Positions 33,834-42,639 of a stretch of 64,000 bases of DNA are shown piece after piece; position 1 is the first letter of the stretch; every line of letters begins with the position of its first letter. Source of the stretch: Pseudodesulfovibrio cashew (GTDB lineage: Bacteria > Desulfobacterota > Desulfovibrionia > Desulfovibrionales > Desulfovibrionaceae); contig NZ_CP046400.1 in assembly GCF_009762795.1 (NCBI RefSeq), positions 3,803,501 through 3,867,500 of the forward strand, in the 5' to 3' direction. Made by a program: the position numbers and the translations under genes. The notes beneath the pieces are model-generated. The model was not told where the DNA came from, ran no database searches, and saw nothing but the letters and a program-made list of their open reading frames with translations.

Positions 33834-35435
33834 ATGCACGCTTTCCGCAAGATCTGCGCAGGCCGTTTCGCGCTGGCCGCCGCCATCGGGCTGCTGGCCC
33901 TGGCGACCCTGGCCGTAACCCCGGCTCTGGCCAAGGACACCCTGACCCTGGCCATCAAGGGCGAGCCGGACGACGGCTACGATCCTACCCTGGGCTGGGG
34001 CCGTTACGGCAACCCCCTGTTCCAATCCACCCTGCTCAAACGGGATGAGAACCTGAATATCGTCAACGACCTGGCAACCAGCGCGGAACTGTCCGCCGAC
34101 GGACTGACCTGGAACGTGACCATCCGCGAGGACGCGAAATTTTCCGACGGCTCCCCGCTGACCGCCGAGGACGTGGCCTACACCTTCAACACCGCAGCCA
34201 CCTCGAGCGGTAAGGTGGACCTGATCAACATGGACAAGGCCACGGCCATCGGCGACTACACCGTGCAACTCACCCTCAAAAAGCGTGACACGACCTTCAT
34301 CAACAGGCTCGTCAGCCTAGGCATCGTGCCCAAGGCGGCGCACGGTCCCGGCTACGCCCGAAAGCCCATCGGCTCCGGCCCGTACCGGATGGTGGAATGG
34401 AACGAAGGGCAGCAGATGATCGCCGAGCGGAACCCTCATTATTACGGCGCGGAGCCCTTCTTCAAGCGGCTGGTCTTCCTGTTCACCGACGAGGACACCT
34501 CCTTCGCCGCTGCCAAGGCGGGCAAGGTGGACGTGGTCGTGGTCCCGCAGGTGCTGGCCGTGCAGACCATCCCGGGCATGGTTCTCCACCCGGTCAAGAG
34601 CGTGGACAACCGCGGGCTCATGTTCCCCTGTGTACCGAACACGGGCAAGGTCACGGACAAGGGCTCCCCAATCGGCAACGACGTTACCGCCGACCTGGCT
34701 ATTCGCAAGGCAATCAACCTGTCCATCAACCGCCAGGTCCTGGTCAAAGGCGTGCTGGAAGGCTTCGGCCGCCCGGCCTACGGCCCCTGCGACGGTCTGC
34801 CCTGGGACAACCCCGCGAACTCGTTCAAGGATGCCGACCCGAAAGCGGCGCGCAAGATCCTGGCCGACGCAGGCTGGAAGGACACTGACGGCGACGGCAT
34901 CGTCGACAAGGATGGAATCAAGGCCGAGTTCACCATCATCTACCCGGCTGATCGCGCCATCCGCCAGTACCTGGCCCTGGCCGTGGCCGACATGCTCAAG
35001 CCCATCGGCATTCACGCCGTGGTCGAAGGCAAACGCAGCTGGGACGAGATCAAGCACCTCATGCACTCCAGCGTCATCGTCTTCGGCTGGGGCGCCCATG
35101 ACCCCATCGAAGTATATCAGCTCTATTCGAGCCACCACGCAGGCGACGGCTGGAACAACCCCGGCTACTACGTCAACGCCAAGGTGGACGAATACCTTGA
35201 CGGCGCCATCTCCGCCGAAAGTTACGAGGCCTCCCTAAACTTGTGGAAGAAGGCGCAGTGGGACGGCAAGACCGGTTCCGACGTTCACGGCGATGCGCCC
35301 TGGGCCTGGCTGGTCAACCTGGAACACACCTACTTCATCAGCGAGCACCTGGACGTGGGCGTCTCGCAGGTGGAGCCCCACGGCCACGGCTGGCCCATCA
35401 CGGCCAACATCCAGAAATGGACCTGGAAAGATTAA
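33834..35435 (+). CDS. Nickel/peptide ABC transporter substrate-binding protein (NikA-like)
   Basis: A 533-residue periplasmic binding protein of the SBP5 (DppA/NikA) family. Residues 1-33 form a signal peptide ending in TPALAK. It then has TLGWGRYGNPLFQSTLL, DGLTWNVTIREDAKFSDGSPLTAEDV (family signature) near 100 and GSGPYRMVEW near 185. The ATG at 33834 follows GAGAGGAG; an earlier ATG has no site. Substrate in this family may be peptides, nickel chelates or opines. The neighbouring His-rich HypB-like protein makes nickel the best guess. Confidence 0.88.
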   Translation: MHAFRKICAGRFALAAAIGLLALATLAVTPALAKDTLTLAIKGEPDDGYDPTLGWGRYGNPLFQSTLLKRDENLNIVNDLATSAELSADGLTWNVTIREDAKFSDGSPLTAEDVAYTFNTAATSSGKVDLINMDKATAIGDYTVQLTLKKRDTTFINRLVSLGIVPKAAHGPGYARKPIGSGPYRMVEWNEGQQMIAERNPHYYGAEPFFKRLVFLFTDEDTSFAAAKAGKVDVVVVPQVLAVQTIPGMVLHPVKSVDNRGLMFPCVPNTGKVTDKGSPIGNDVTADLAIRKAINLSINRQVLVKGVLEGFGRPAYGPCDGLPWDNPANSFKDADPKAARKILADAGWKDTDGDGIVDKDGIKAEFTIIYPADRAIRQYLALAVADMLKPIGIHAVVEGKRSWDEIKHLMHSSVIVFGWGAHDPIEVYQLYSSHHAGDGWNNPGYYVNAKVDEYLDGAISAESYEASLNLWKKAQWDGKTGSDVHGDAPWAWLVNLEHTYFISEHLDVGVSQVEPHGHGWPITANIQKWTWKD

Positions 35436-35489
35436 CCCCTTTCGCTCCGGCGGCGCGGATATCCCCCGCCGCCGGAGCCGGGAAATGAT

Positions 35490-36485
35490 ATGCACGCCAT
35501 CTCTCCATCTTTTTGCCTGGGCAGGCTGGGACGCCTCACGCTGATCCTGTCGCTGGTCTCGGTCCTGGCCTTCACCCTGGTTTCCCTGTCCCCGGTGGAC
35601 CCGGTCTCCGCCTACATCGGCATTGACCGCATGCAGATCAGCATCGAGCAGGAACAGCGCATCATCGAGCGCTGGGGGCTGGACCGCCCTGCGCCCGAGC
35701 GCTTCTTCATCTGGGCGAAAAACGTCCTCACGGGCGACTTGGGCCGATCCATGATCTTCAATGAGCCCGTAACCAAAGTGATCGGCAAACGATTCGTCAC
35801 TTCGCTGTGGCTCATGGCCTCGGCCTGGCTCCTGTCGGGTGTGCTCGGCTTCGTCCTCGGAGTAGTGGCGGGAACCAACCGCAACTCCCTGGCCGACAGG
35901 GTTATCCGCCTGTACAGCTACACCCTGGCCTCCACCCCGTCCTTCTGGCTGGGGCTGGTGCTTCTGGCGGTCTTCTCGGTTTCCCTTGGCTGGACGCCCA
36001 TCTGCTGCGCCACTCCGCCAGGGGTGTCTCCCGACGACGCCTCGCTGTGGGAGCGACTGCACCACCTGATCCTTCCGGCCGCCACCTTGTCGGTGATCGG
36101 CGTGGCCCAGATCGCCCTGCACACCCGTGAAAAGACCATCGACGCCATGCACAGCGAATACGCCCTCTTCGCCCTGGCCCAGGGTGAATCCCGGACAGGC
36201 GTGGCATGGCGTCATGCGGTGCGCAATGTTGCCCTGCCCGCCGTTACCCTCCAGTTTGCCTCCCTGGGCGAACTGTTCGGCGGCTCGGTCCTGGCCGAGC
36301 AGGTCTTCTCCTATCCGGGGCTGGGCCGGGCAACGGTCGAGGCGGGCATCCGGGGCGACGTGCCCCTGCTGCTGGGCATCACCTTGTTCAGCGCCGTGTT
36401 CGTCTTCTCCGGCAACCTCATCGCCGACATCCTTTACGGGGTACTCGACCCGCGCATACGGATCGGTGCGGAGGAGGCGAAATGA
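35490..36485 (+). CDS. Nik/Dpp-type ABC transporter permease B
   Basis: A 331-residue permease with six membrane segments and the binding-protein-dependent transport EAA region (ALAQGESRTGVAWRHAVRNVALPA). It starts with the family's FCLGRLGRLTLILSLVSVLAFTLV. It forms the channel with the next gene product. Its stop overlaps the next start (ATGA). Gene order receptor-permease-permease-ATPase-ATPase is that of nikABCDE. Confidence 0.92.
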   Translation: MHAISPSFCLGRLGRLTLILSLVSVLAFTLVSLSPVDPVSAYIGIDRMQISIEQEQRIIERWGLDRPAPERFFIWAKNVLTGDLGRSMIFNEPVTKVIGKRFVTSLWLMASAWLLSGVLGFVLGVVAGTNRNSLADRVIRLYSYTLASTPSFWLGLVLLAVFSVSLGWTPICCATPPGVSPDDASLWERLHHLILPAATLSVIGVAQIALHTREKTIDAMHSEYALFALAQGESRTGVAWRHAVRNVALPAVTLQFASLGELFGGSVLAEQVFSYPGLGRATVEAGIRGDVPLLLGITLFSAVFVFSGNLIADILYGVLDPRIRIGAEEAK

Positions 36486-37366
36486 CCACCATTACCCGCA
36501 ACCCTTCCCCGTCCGAACGACTCTACTTCATCGCCTGCCGGATGCGTCTCATGGACGGCAGGGGTCGTGCCGCCTGGGTCATCGGGCTTTGCCTGGCCTA
36601 CTTCGCCGTGCTGGTTGCATCTTCCAGGTTCATGAGCGACTCGGGACTCACCACCGATTTCCTGCACAAGAAGTTGCCGCCCTGCCTGGAATATCCCTTC
36701 GGCACGGACTGGCTTGGCCGCGACATGCTGGTGCGCACGGTCAAGGGGCTGACCCGCAGCCTGGGCATCGGCCTGCTCGCCGCCACGGTCAGCTCCGTGG
36801 TCTCCGCCGTGCTCGGAACCCTGTCCGCCACCATGGGCAGACGAACCGACGCCGTGGTAACCACGCTCATCGACCTGATCATGGCCACCCCGCACTTGGT
36901 CCTGCTCATCCTGGTCTCGTTCGCCTGCGGCGGCGGGGCCACCGGGGTGATCATCGCGGTGGCCGTGTCCCACTGGACCCGGCTGGCGCGGATCATCAGG
37001 GCGGAAATCCTGCAACTCAAGCAGGCGGAATACATCATGGTCGCGCGCAAGCTCGGACGATCACCCTGGTGGATCGCGCGCAGGCACATGCTGCCGCACA
37101 TCATCCCCCAGTTCACCATCGGCCTGATCCTGCTCTTTCCTCACGCCATCCTGCACGCGGCCGGGCTGACCTTCCTCGGCTTCGGACTCTCCCCGCACAA
37201 CCCGTCCATCGGCATCCTGCTGTCCGAGTCCATGCGCCACATCTCGACCGGCTACTGGTGGCTGGCTATCCTGCCCGGCCTGTCCCTGCTGGTCACGGTC
37301 AAGCTCTTCGACGTCCTGGGCAACAGCCTGCGCGTCATAACCGATCCCAAAACCAGCCAGGAGTAA
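36482..37366 (+). CDS. Nik/Dpp-type ABC transporter permease C
   Basis: A 294-residue permease from the ATG at 36482 behind AGGAGGCGAA. It has the N-terminal membrane segment, the GTDWLGRDMLVRTVKGLTRSL segment found in NikC/DppC and the EAA loop near MVARKLGRSPWWIARRHMLPH. Partner of the preceding permease. Longer upstream reading in the same frame lies inside permease B and is not used. Confidence 0.92.
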   Translation: MTTITRNPSPSERLYFIACRMRLMDGRGRAAWVIGLCLAYFAVLVASSRFMSDSGLTTDFLHKKLPPCLEYPFGTDWLGRDMLVRTVKGLTRSLGIGLLAATVSSVVSAVLGTLSATMGRRTDAVVTTLIDLIMATPHLVLLILVSFACGGGATGVIIAVAVSHWTRLARIIRAEILQLKQAEYIMVARKLGRSPWWIARRHMLPHIIPQFTIGLILLFPHAILHAAGLTFLGFGLSPHNPSIGILLSESMRHISTGYWWLAILPGLSLLVTVKLFDVLGNSLRVITDPKTSQE

Positions 37367-37368
37367 CC

Positions 37369-38292
37369 ATGCTGTCGGTAACGAACCTGTCCATCGAATT
37401 CACCCGCTACGGCTCGGGCTGGCAACGCCGGACCCTGCATCCGGTGCGCGACATGTCTCTAAACATCAGGGGAGGAGAAATTGTGGCGGTGGTCGGATCA
37501 AGTGGTTCGGGGAAAAGCCTGCTGGCACACGCGGTCCTCGGCCTGCTGCCGAAGAACGCCCGGGCCACGGGCGATGTCCTGTTCAAGGGGGACCCCGTGA
37601 CCCCGCGCACCGTTGCCCGACTGCGCGGCAGGCAGATCGCCCTCATCCCCCAGTCCGTGGCCTACCTGAACCCGCTTTGCCGGGTGGGCAGGCAGGTCTA
37701 CCGGGCGTCTCGCCTGAGCGGCCAGTGCTGCCGGGACGCGGTCCGAAGCACGGATTCGGCCTTTGACCGCTACAGGTTGGCGGTCGGAGTCAAGTCCATG
37801 TATCCGTTCCAGGTGTCCGGCGGCATGGCCCGGCGGGTCCTCACGGCCACAGCCACGGCGGGCGAGGCCGACCTGCTCATCGCCGACGAGCCGACCACGG
37901 GGCTGGACCCGGCGGTTGCCCGACAATCCCTGACCCATCTCCGGGAACTGGCCGACGCGGGCAAGGGCATCATGCTCATCACACATGACATCGACGCCGC
38001 CGTGGGTATCGCGGACCGGGTGGCCGTCATCTATGCCGGGACCACGGTGGAACTGGCTCCGGCCAGAGCCTTCAACGGCGGGGGAAGGCTCCTTCACCCG
38101 TATACCCGCGCGCTCTGGAATGCGCTGCCCCAGCAAAATTTCCAATACGTCGGCGGCAACCAGCCCATGGAGGACCTGATGGTCGAGGGATGCATATACG
38201 GCGACCGGTGCGCCGCGAGGACCGAAGATTGCAACCGGCCCCAACCGCTCCGCGCTGTTGGCGGCGGCCACGTGAGGTGCTGCCATGCTTAA
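37369..38292 (+). CDS. Nik/Dpp-type ABC transporter ATPase D
   Basis: A 307-residue ATPase, starting MLSVTNLSIEFTRYG at 37369. Walker A is VVGSSGSGKSLLAH, the signature loop reads VSGGMARRV and Walker B LLIADEPTTGLD. The C-terminal tail has the cysteine-rich oligopeptide-ATPase end (CIYGDRCAARTEDCNRP). Together with the next ATPase it powers the importer. The open frame extends far upstream but only through the permease gene. Confidence 0.92.
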   Translation: MLSVTNLSIEFTRYGSGWQRRTLHPVRDMSLNIRGGEIVAVVGSSGSGKSLLAHAVLGLLPKNARATGDVLFKGDPVTPRTVARLRGRQIALIPQSVAYLNPLCRVGRQVYRASRLSGQCCRDAVRSTDSAFDRYRLAVGVKSMYPFQVSGGMARRVLTATATAGEADLLIADEPTTGLDPAVARQSLTHLRELADAGKGIMLITHDIDAAVGIADRVAVIYAGTTVELAPARAFNGGGRLLHPYTRALWNALPQQNFQYVGGNQPMEDLMVEGCIYGDRCAARTEDCNRPQPLRAVGGGHVRCCHA

Positions 38293-38926
38293 GGGAGACC
38301 GGCTATTTTTCCGTTACGAATCCACGCCCTGGATCATCGAAAGCCTCGATTTCGCCATCCGGCCGGGAGAGATTGTCGGTCTGCCCGGCCCCAGCGGTCG
38401 CGGCAAATCCACCCTAGCCAAACTTCTGGCCGGACACCTTGCGCCGCAGCAGGGAGCGGTCACCTGCGACGGCCAGACCCTGCCTACCCGCCGCTTCTGC
38501 CCGGTGCAGCTCATCTTCCAGCACCCGGAGTTGACCATGAACCCGCGCTGGAAGCTCGGCGACAGCCTCAATGAAGGATGGAGACCCGACGGGCGTACCC
38601 TGGAAGCCCTGAACATCGAACCAGCGTGGCTTTCACGCTACCCGCACGAGCTGTCCGGTGGAGAACTGCAGCGCCTCGCCCTGGCCAGAATCATGTCCCC
38701 GGAGACGCACTATCTCCTGGCAGACGAGATGACCGCCATGCTCGACCCCAACACCCAGGCCCTGGTATGGGACGCGGTCCTCGATTGGGCCGCCCGATAT
38801 GGCGTAGGCGTCCTAGCCATCAGCCACGACCGCCACCTCCTGAACCGGGTGTCCCACCGCATCGACGACACCTTCGCCCCGGAGGAGTTCCTAGAACCGC
38901 AGAAACCCTGCCGGGCAGCGGCCTGA
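38285..38926 (+). CDS. Nik/Dpp-type ABC transporter ATPase E
   Basis: A 213-residue ATPase that overlaps ATPase D by 8 bases. Walker A is GPSGRGKSTLAKLLAG, signature LSGGELQRLALARIM and Walker B YLLADEMTAMLD. It is shorter than most (NikE about 268) because the C-terminal oligopeptide extension is missing. Note GPSGRGKS where the canonical form has GxSGSGKS. Last gene of the importer operon. Confidence 0.9.
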   Translation: MLKGDRLFFRYESTPWIIESLDFAIRPGEIVGLPGPSGRGKSTLAKLLAGHLAPQQGAVTCDGQTLPTRRFCPVQLIFQHPELTMNPRWKLGDSLNEGWRPDGRTLEALNIEPAWLSRYPHELSGGELQRLALARIMSPETHYLLADEMTAMLDPNTQALVWDAVLDWAARYGVGVLAISHDRHLLNRVSHRIDDTFAPEEFLEPQKPCRAAA

Positions 38927-38985
38927 CGCGAGAGTCAGGTGCCTTCGCAACACGTTATTCAGGGATACAATTTTAAGAACAAGGA

Positions 38986-40041
38986 TCAGTCGGCGTCCTG
39001 AAGCGTCCGCCAGTCCGCCTCGACCATTTCCAAAATGGTTTTGGCTTCCTCGGAGTGAAGCAGCGGCTTGGTGAAGTCCGGGGTTCCGGCCACCTTCTGC
39101 ATCAGCAGGGCATCCCGATCGAACCACACGGGCAACAGCCCGCCGAAAAAGAAGCCCGCCCTGTGGGCGATACTCGCAGCGACGGAAACCCCGGGAAGCG
39201 ATAAGGGCAGGATGAGCTGGTACGCATGCATGTCAGGATACTCCCGCTCCGCGTCGGCGAGGCGTTCGGCAAAACCGGCGCCAAGGGATTGGACTTCCAT
39301 CCTGAGCACCCCCGCATCGCCCACGGGCTGCGCCGAAAGTCCGGTCTCGCCCGAGGCTACGAGCTCTTCCTCGCTGACGGAGTCCGGCAGGAACGCCCGA
39401 TCCAGGTCCAACCGTCCGTAAATTTCCCGAAGCTGCGCGTCGTATCGCTCAGGGAGATAGAGCTCATCGGGCCGGTTATTCAACAAGACGAAGCCGTCCA
39501 AAAGCGAGATGCGGCCGTACCCATTCTCCTCGCCGGGCCTGGCTGGCATGGGTTCCATCTCCAGTGCGCAGTGGTGGCCGTTGATCAGCCGGGCGAGTTT
39601 CTGCGTGGTGACGTGGTCGCACACGCTCTGGCCGTAGATGACGTCGAGCCCCAGGTGTTCGGGGGGATTGTTGTGTATCTTGCGGGCCAGCCGCAACCCC
39701 ACCGACGTGGTCCGGTAGTCCGGGTGGACCATCCAGGACCCGGCCTCCATGATTCGCTTGCCCGGAGCCGAACGAAACAGGGCGTACAGGCCGACGACAT
39801 CGCCCTTTGGCGTGCGCCCGACGGCCTGGAACAGATCATCACCCGCATTGATGCGGACCAGCGCATCCGGGTCGTAGACGTGGTCCACGGGAAACATCTC
39901 GCCGTAGATGGCGTAATAAAGGCGCGCCACGCCAATGGCGTCCTCCGGCTTGAAATCGTCAACCACGAATTTCTGGCCCGGTTCGATGACATAGGCTTCT
40001 TTCCGCAGCCGGGCCAGGTTCTGCTCTCTGGTATCGCTCAT
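38986..40041 (-). CDS. GNAT-type acyltransferase (double domain), cluster copy 1
   Basis: A 351-residue protein that starts MSDTREQNLARLRKEA at 40041 (GGAGA six bases up). The first half is GNAT-like (FKPEDAIGVARLYYAIYGEMFPVD, SWMVHPDYRTTSVGLRLARKI). The second half repeats a weaker GNAT-like fold ending FFFGGLLPVWFDRDALLMQKV. It has clear similarity to the gene product at 43820-44851, with the shared ending W-F-D-x-D-x-x-L-x-Q-K, so the two are paralogues. A carrier-protein-dependent acyl transfer is possible, since an ACP gene sits in the same cluster. Last gene of the minus-strand cluster. Confidence 0.78.
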   Translation of the reverse strand: MSDTREQNLARLRKEAYVIEPGQKFVVDDFKPEDAIGVARLYYAIYGEMFPVDHVYDPDALVRINAGDDLFQAVGRTPKGDVVGLYALFRSAPGKRIMEAGSWMVHPDYRTTSVGLRLARKIHNNPPEHLGLDVIYGQSVCDHVTTQKLARLINGHHCALEMEPMPARPGEENGYGRISLLDGFVLLNNRPDELYLPERYDAQLREIYGRLDLDRAFLPDSVSEEELVASGETGLSAQPVGDAGVLRMEVQSLGAGFAERLADAEREYPDMHAYQLILPLSLPGVSVAASIAHRAGFFFGGLLPVWFDRDALLMQKVAGTPDFTKPLLHSEEAKTILEMVEADWRTLQDAD

Positions 40042-40088
40042 CTTCATTCTCCATTCATATCACTACCCGGCCTGTAGCCGGGGAAATA

Positions 40089-41198
40089 TCATCGAAAGAG
40101 TTCTTTCAGGACCGCGCAGAACTCCTCAAGCACCGGCTCCCGCACCAGGCTGACGCGAATCCAGTCCGGGAAGCGGAAGCCCGTCATGGTGCGCACCAGG
40201 AATCCCCGGCGCAGCAGCTTCCGCTGCAGCAGGGTGTCGGAGATGGGGGTGCGGATCATGGCATAGTTTCCCTCGCCGATGACGTGCTCAAACCCAAGAG
40301 AGTCACAGGCCTCGCGGATCAGCTCGCGGCCCCGGCGCACCATGGCCAGTGTCTCAGGGATGAACTGAGACCGGTCCAGCACGGCGGCCCGCGCGGCCAT
40401 CTGGGCCGGGGTATTCACCGAATAGGCCACGTGCGCGCGGCTGATGATATCCGTGACCTCTTCACCCGCGCAGAGGTAGCCCACCCGAAGCGCGGCCAGG
40501 GCGTACATCTTCGAGAAGGTCCTGAAGACCACCAGGTTGGGGTACTCGTCCAGCAGGCGGATGCAGTCCGGGTAATCGGGCTGCTCCACGTATTCGAAAT
40601 AGGCCTCGTCCGCCACCACGATGCACCGCCCGTCCACCGCGTCGAGGAAACGGCGCATGGTGGCCTCGTCCCAGTAGGTGCCGGTGGGGTTGTTGGGGTT
40701 GCAGACGAAGATGAGCTTGGTCCGGTCGTCCACGGCGGCCAGCATGCCGTCAGGATCGAAACGGAAGTCCCGGTCAAGGGGGATCAGGCGCGGTTCGATG
40801 CCGGAGAACTCCGCCACCCACTCGTATACCGCGAAGGTCTTGTCGGCGGTGACGATGTTGTCTCCCGGCTCGCAGAACGCCTTGACCACGCTGGAGATCA
40901 GCTCGCAAGAGCCGTTGCCCACCAGGAAGCGCGACCGGTCCGGCCCGAGGACCGAGGACAGGGCCTCGCGCAGGTCCTGGCTGTCGCCGTGGGGATAGAT
41001 GGGCACGATCCCCGCCTCGATCCCATCCAGCAGCTCGCGCACGGCGGGCGAAGGGCCGAGCGTGTTCTCGTTGTTGTTGAGCCGATGGAGATGGTCCAGG
41101 CCGTTCAACCGCATCAGCACGCTGTCAGGCGGGCTTGGCCGGTAAGGGTCGAAGAGCCGGATGTGCTCCGGAATGAGATTATCGAGCTTCAGGGACAT
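40089..41198 (-). CDS. HisC-like PLP aminotransferase
   Basis: A 369-residue class I/II aminotransferase. It contains YPHGDSQDLREAL near residue 73, CNPNNPTG near 167, DEAYFEY near 197 and the PLP-lysine motif FRTFSKMYALAALRVGY near 226. It resembles histidinol-phosphate aminotransferases, but no other histidine genes are near. Its ATG overlaps the upstream gene by 20 bases, so it belongs to the acyltransferase cluster and probably aminates a keto intermediate or uses an amino acid donor of that pathway. Confidence 0.88.
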   Translation of the reverse strand: MSLKLDNLIPEHIRLFDPYRPSPPDSVLMRLNGLDHLHRLNNNENTLGPSPAVRELLDGIEAGIVPIYPHGDSQDLREALSSVLGPDRSRFLVGNGSCELISSVVKAFCEPGDNIVTADKTFAVYEWVAEFSGIEPRLIPLDRDFRFDPDGMLAAVDDRTKLIFVCNPNNPTGTYWDEATMRRFLDAVDGRCIVVADEAYFEYVEQPDYPDCIRLLDEYPNLVVFRTFSKMYALAALRVGYLCAGEEVTDIISRAHVAYSVNTPAQMAARAAVLDRSQFIPETLAMVRRGRELIREACDSLGFEHVIGEGNYAMIRTPISDTLLQRKLLRRGFLVRTMTGFRFPDWIRVSLVREPVLEEFCAVLKELFR

Positions 41199-42489
41199 GG
41201 CGGAAGATCAGGGTATCGGACTGCCCGCCGTGGGGCAGCATGAGTTCGGGGCGAAAGCCGCATTGTTTCAGGTGACCGCCCAGGGCGGCATGCCATCCCT
41301 TGGCCAGGTCGATCTCGAAGAAAATGTTCCTGTAGCCCGAAGACGAGAGACAGGCCACGTGCCGGGCGAGGTTGTCGCCGATGTCCGCGCCGTTGAGCTC
41401 CGGATGCAAAAGGGCCTCGCTCATGCCGGGGGTAAGATGCGCACCGATCACAGAGGCGTCCGGGATGGCCTCGCCGAAGTCCTTGACCGGACGCAGGTCG
41501 CGCATCATCTCGAGGGTGTCGTAGCGGTCGCGAAGAAAATCCGCGAAATCATCGTGCACCCAGGCCGTCGCGCCAAAATCCTCCTGCAGCACCCGCCCCC
41601 AGACAGGGAGTATGGCCGGTTCCTCGGAGTCCCCGAGCAGATACGGCAGCTCGGCCAGCAGCTCGAACCCGTGTTCGGCCAGCGGCCCGGTTGCCAGATT
41701 GCTCAGGACGGTTTTGATCCGGGTCCGGCCCACGGTCTGCAACAGGGCGGTGACCAGATCCCTGGCGACGGAGCCGTCCTCGGAGAAGTCATACGGTCCG
41801 AAAAAGGCGGCACTCCGGTCGGAGCGCATTTCCCAGAAGATAATCCCGCACAGGCGGCTGCCCGCGTCGCGAGCCTCGATGGCGAACAACTTCCCGGCAC
41901 GGATCAGATCAGCCGTCCGGCCCGGGTTTGCGCACCACTCGGGCGTCAGGTGCGCCGGATAGAGCTCGGCCATGGCGCTGCATGCCTCGAACAGCACGCC
42001 CGCGTCTTCCGCCGCGGAGAGGACCGGCTGTCCCTGAACCTTGACCCGTTCCGCCGGAAACAGCTCGGGCTCGGGATAGGCCTTGTCCACCCGCAGGACG
42101 ATCTCCATGCGTCGTCCCTCCAGCCCCACCTTGAACCCGTCGGTCATCCGCGAGGCCAGCAGCAGGGGCAGGCAGGTCAGGTCGCACGCATCGCCCCCCG
42201 CGTCATGGACGTAGGCCAGGTTCATGGCCGACAGGTCGACGCCGGCCGAGGAGAAGGAAAACCCGATCTCGACGCCGGTGGCCACGGGACAAATGGCCGT
42301 CTCGATATCACCGGCCTCGGTGGAGGCCAGGAACAGGAGCAGCTCTTCGGAGCAATGGACCAGGCGCAGGGTCTTGGCCGGACCCAGGCCGAAGACGGTG
42401 CCCGCCTGCTTGGCCGCGGCCTGCACAAGCGGGGCCCAGGCGGCCTCGGCCGGAAGATGAAGACGAATGCACGGCTCGGTGGTTTTCAC
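41179..42489 (-). CDS. GNAT-type acyltransferase with N-terminal HATPase-like domain
   Basis: A 436-residue protein. Residues 1 to about 140 resemble the RsbW/SpoIIAB-type ATPase fold (IRLHLPAEAAWAPLVQAAA, LRLVHCSEELLLFLAS, VEIGFSFSSAG), but the N-box asparagine and the glycine-rich ATP lid are missing, so ATP binding is doubtful. The rest is GNAT-like (AIEARDAGSRLCGIIFWEMRSD; YRNIFFEIDLAKGWHAALGGHLKQCGF), related to the C-terminal halves of the other two cluster transferases. Divergent from the MFS gene. It overlaps the aminotransferase gene. The HATPase assignment is tentative. Confidence 0.7.
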   Translation of the reverse strand: MKTTEPCIRLHLPAEAAWAPLVQAAAKQAGTVFGLGPAKTLRLVHCSEELLLFLASTEAGDIETAICPVATGVEIGFSFSSAGVDLSAMNLAYVHDAGGDACDLTCLPLLLASRMTDGFKVGLEGRRMEIVLRVDKAYPEPELFPAERVKVQGQPVLSAAEDAGVLFEACSAMAELYPAHLTPEWCANPGRTADLIRAGKLFAIEARDAGSRLCGIIFWEMRSDRSAAFFGPYDFSEDGSVARDLVTALLQTVGRTRIKTVLSNLATGPLAEHGFELLAELPYLLGDSEEPAILPVWGRVLQEDFGATAWVHDDFADFLRDRYDTLEMMRDLRPVKDFGEAIPDASVIGAHLTPGMSEALLHPELNGADIGDNLARHVACLSSSGYRNIFFEIDLAKGWHAALGGHLKQCGFRPELMLPHGGQSDTLIFRHVPEAR

Positions 42490-42639
42490 AAAAATCCTCG
42501 CTGACGAAATTGACGAAATCGCGGCGTCCTCGACGAACGCCTTTACAAAAAGCCTCCCGGAACGGTAATCGCAGTGGCGGCGTCATCCCGCACCCTGATA
42601 ACCGAAAGCTTTCAACGGCTTAAAGCGAGCGTCGCAATC

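Noticed and set aside
36127..37368. Apparent upstream extension of the ATPase D frame
   Set aside because: The 5' half is permease sequence read in another frame; the real ATPase start is at 37369.
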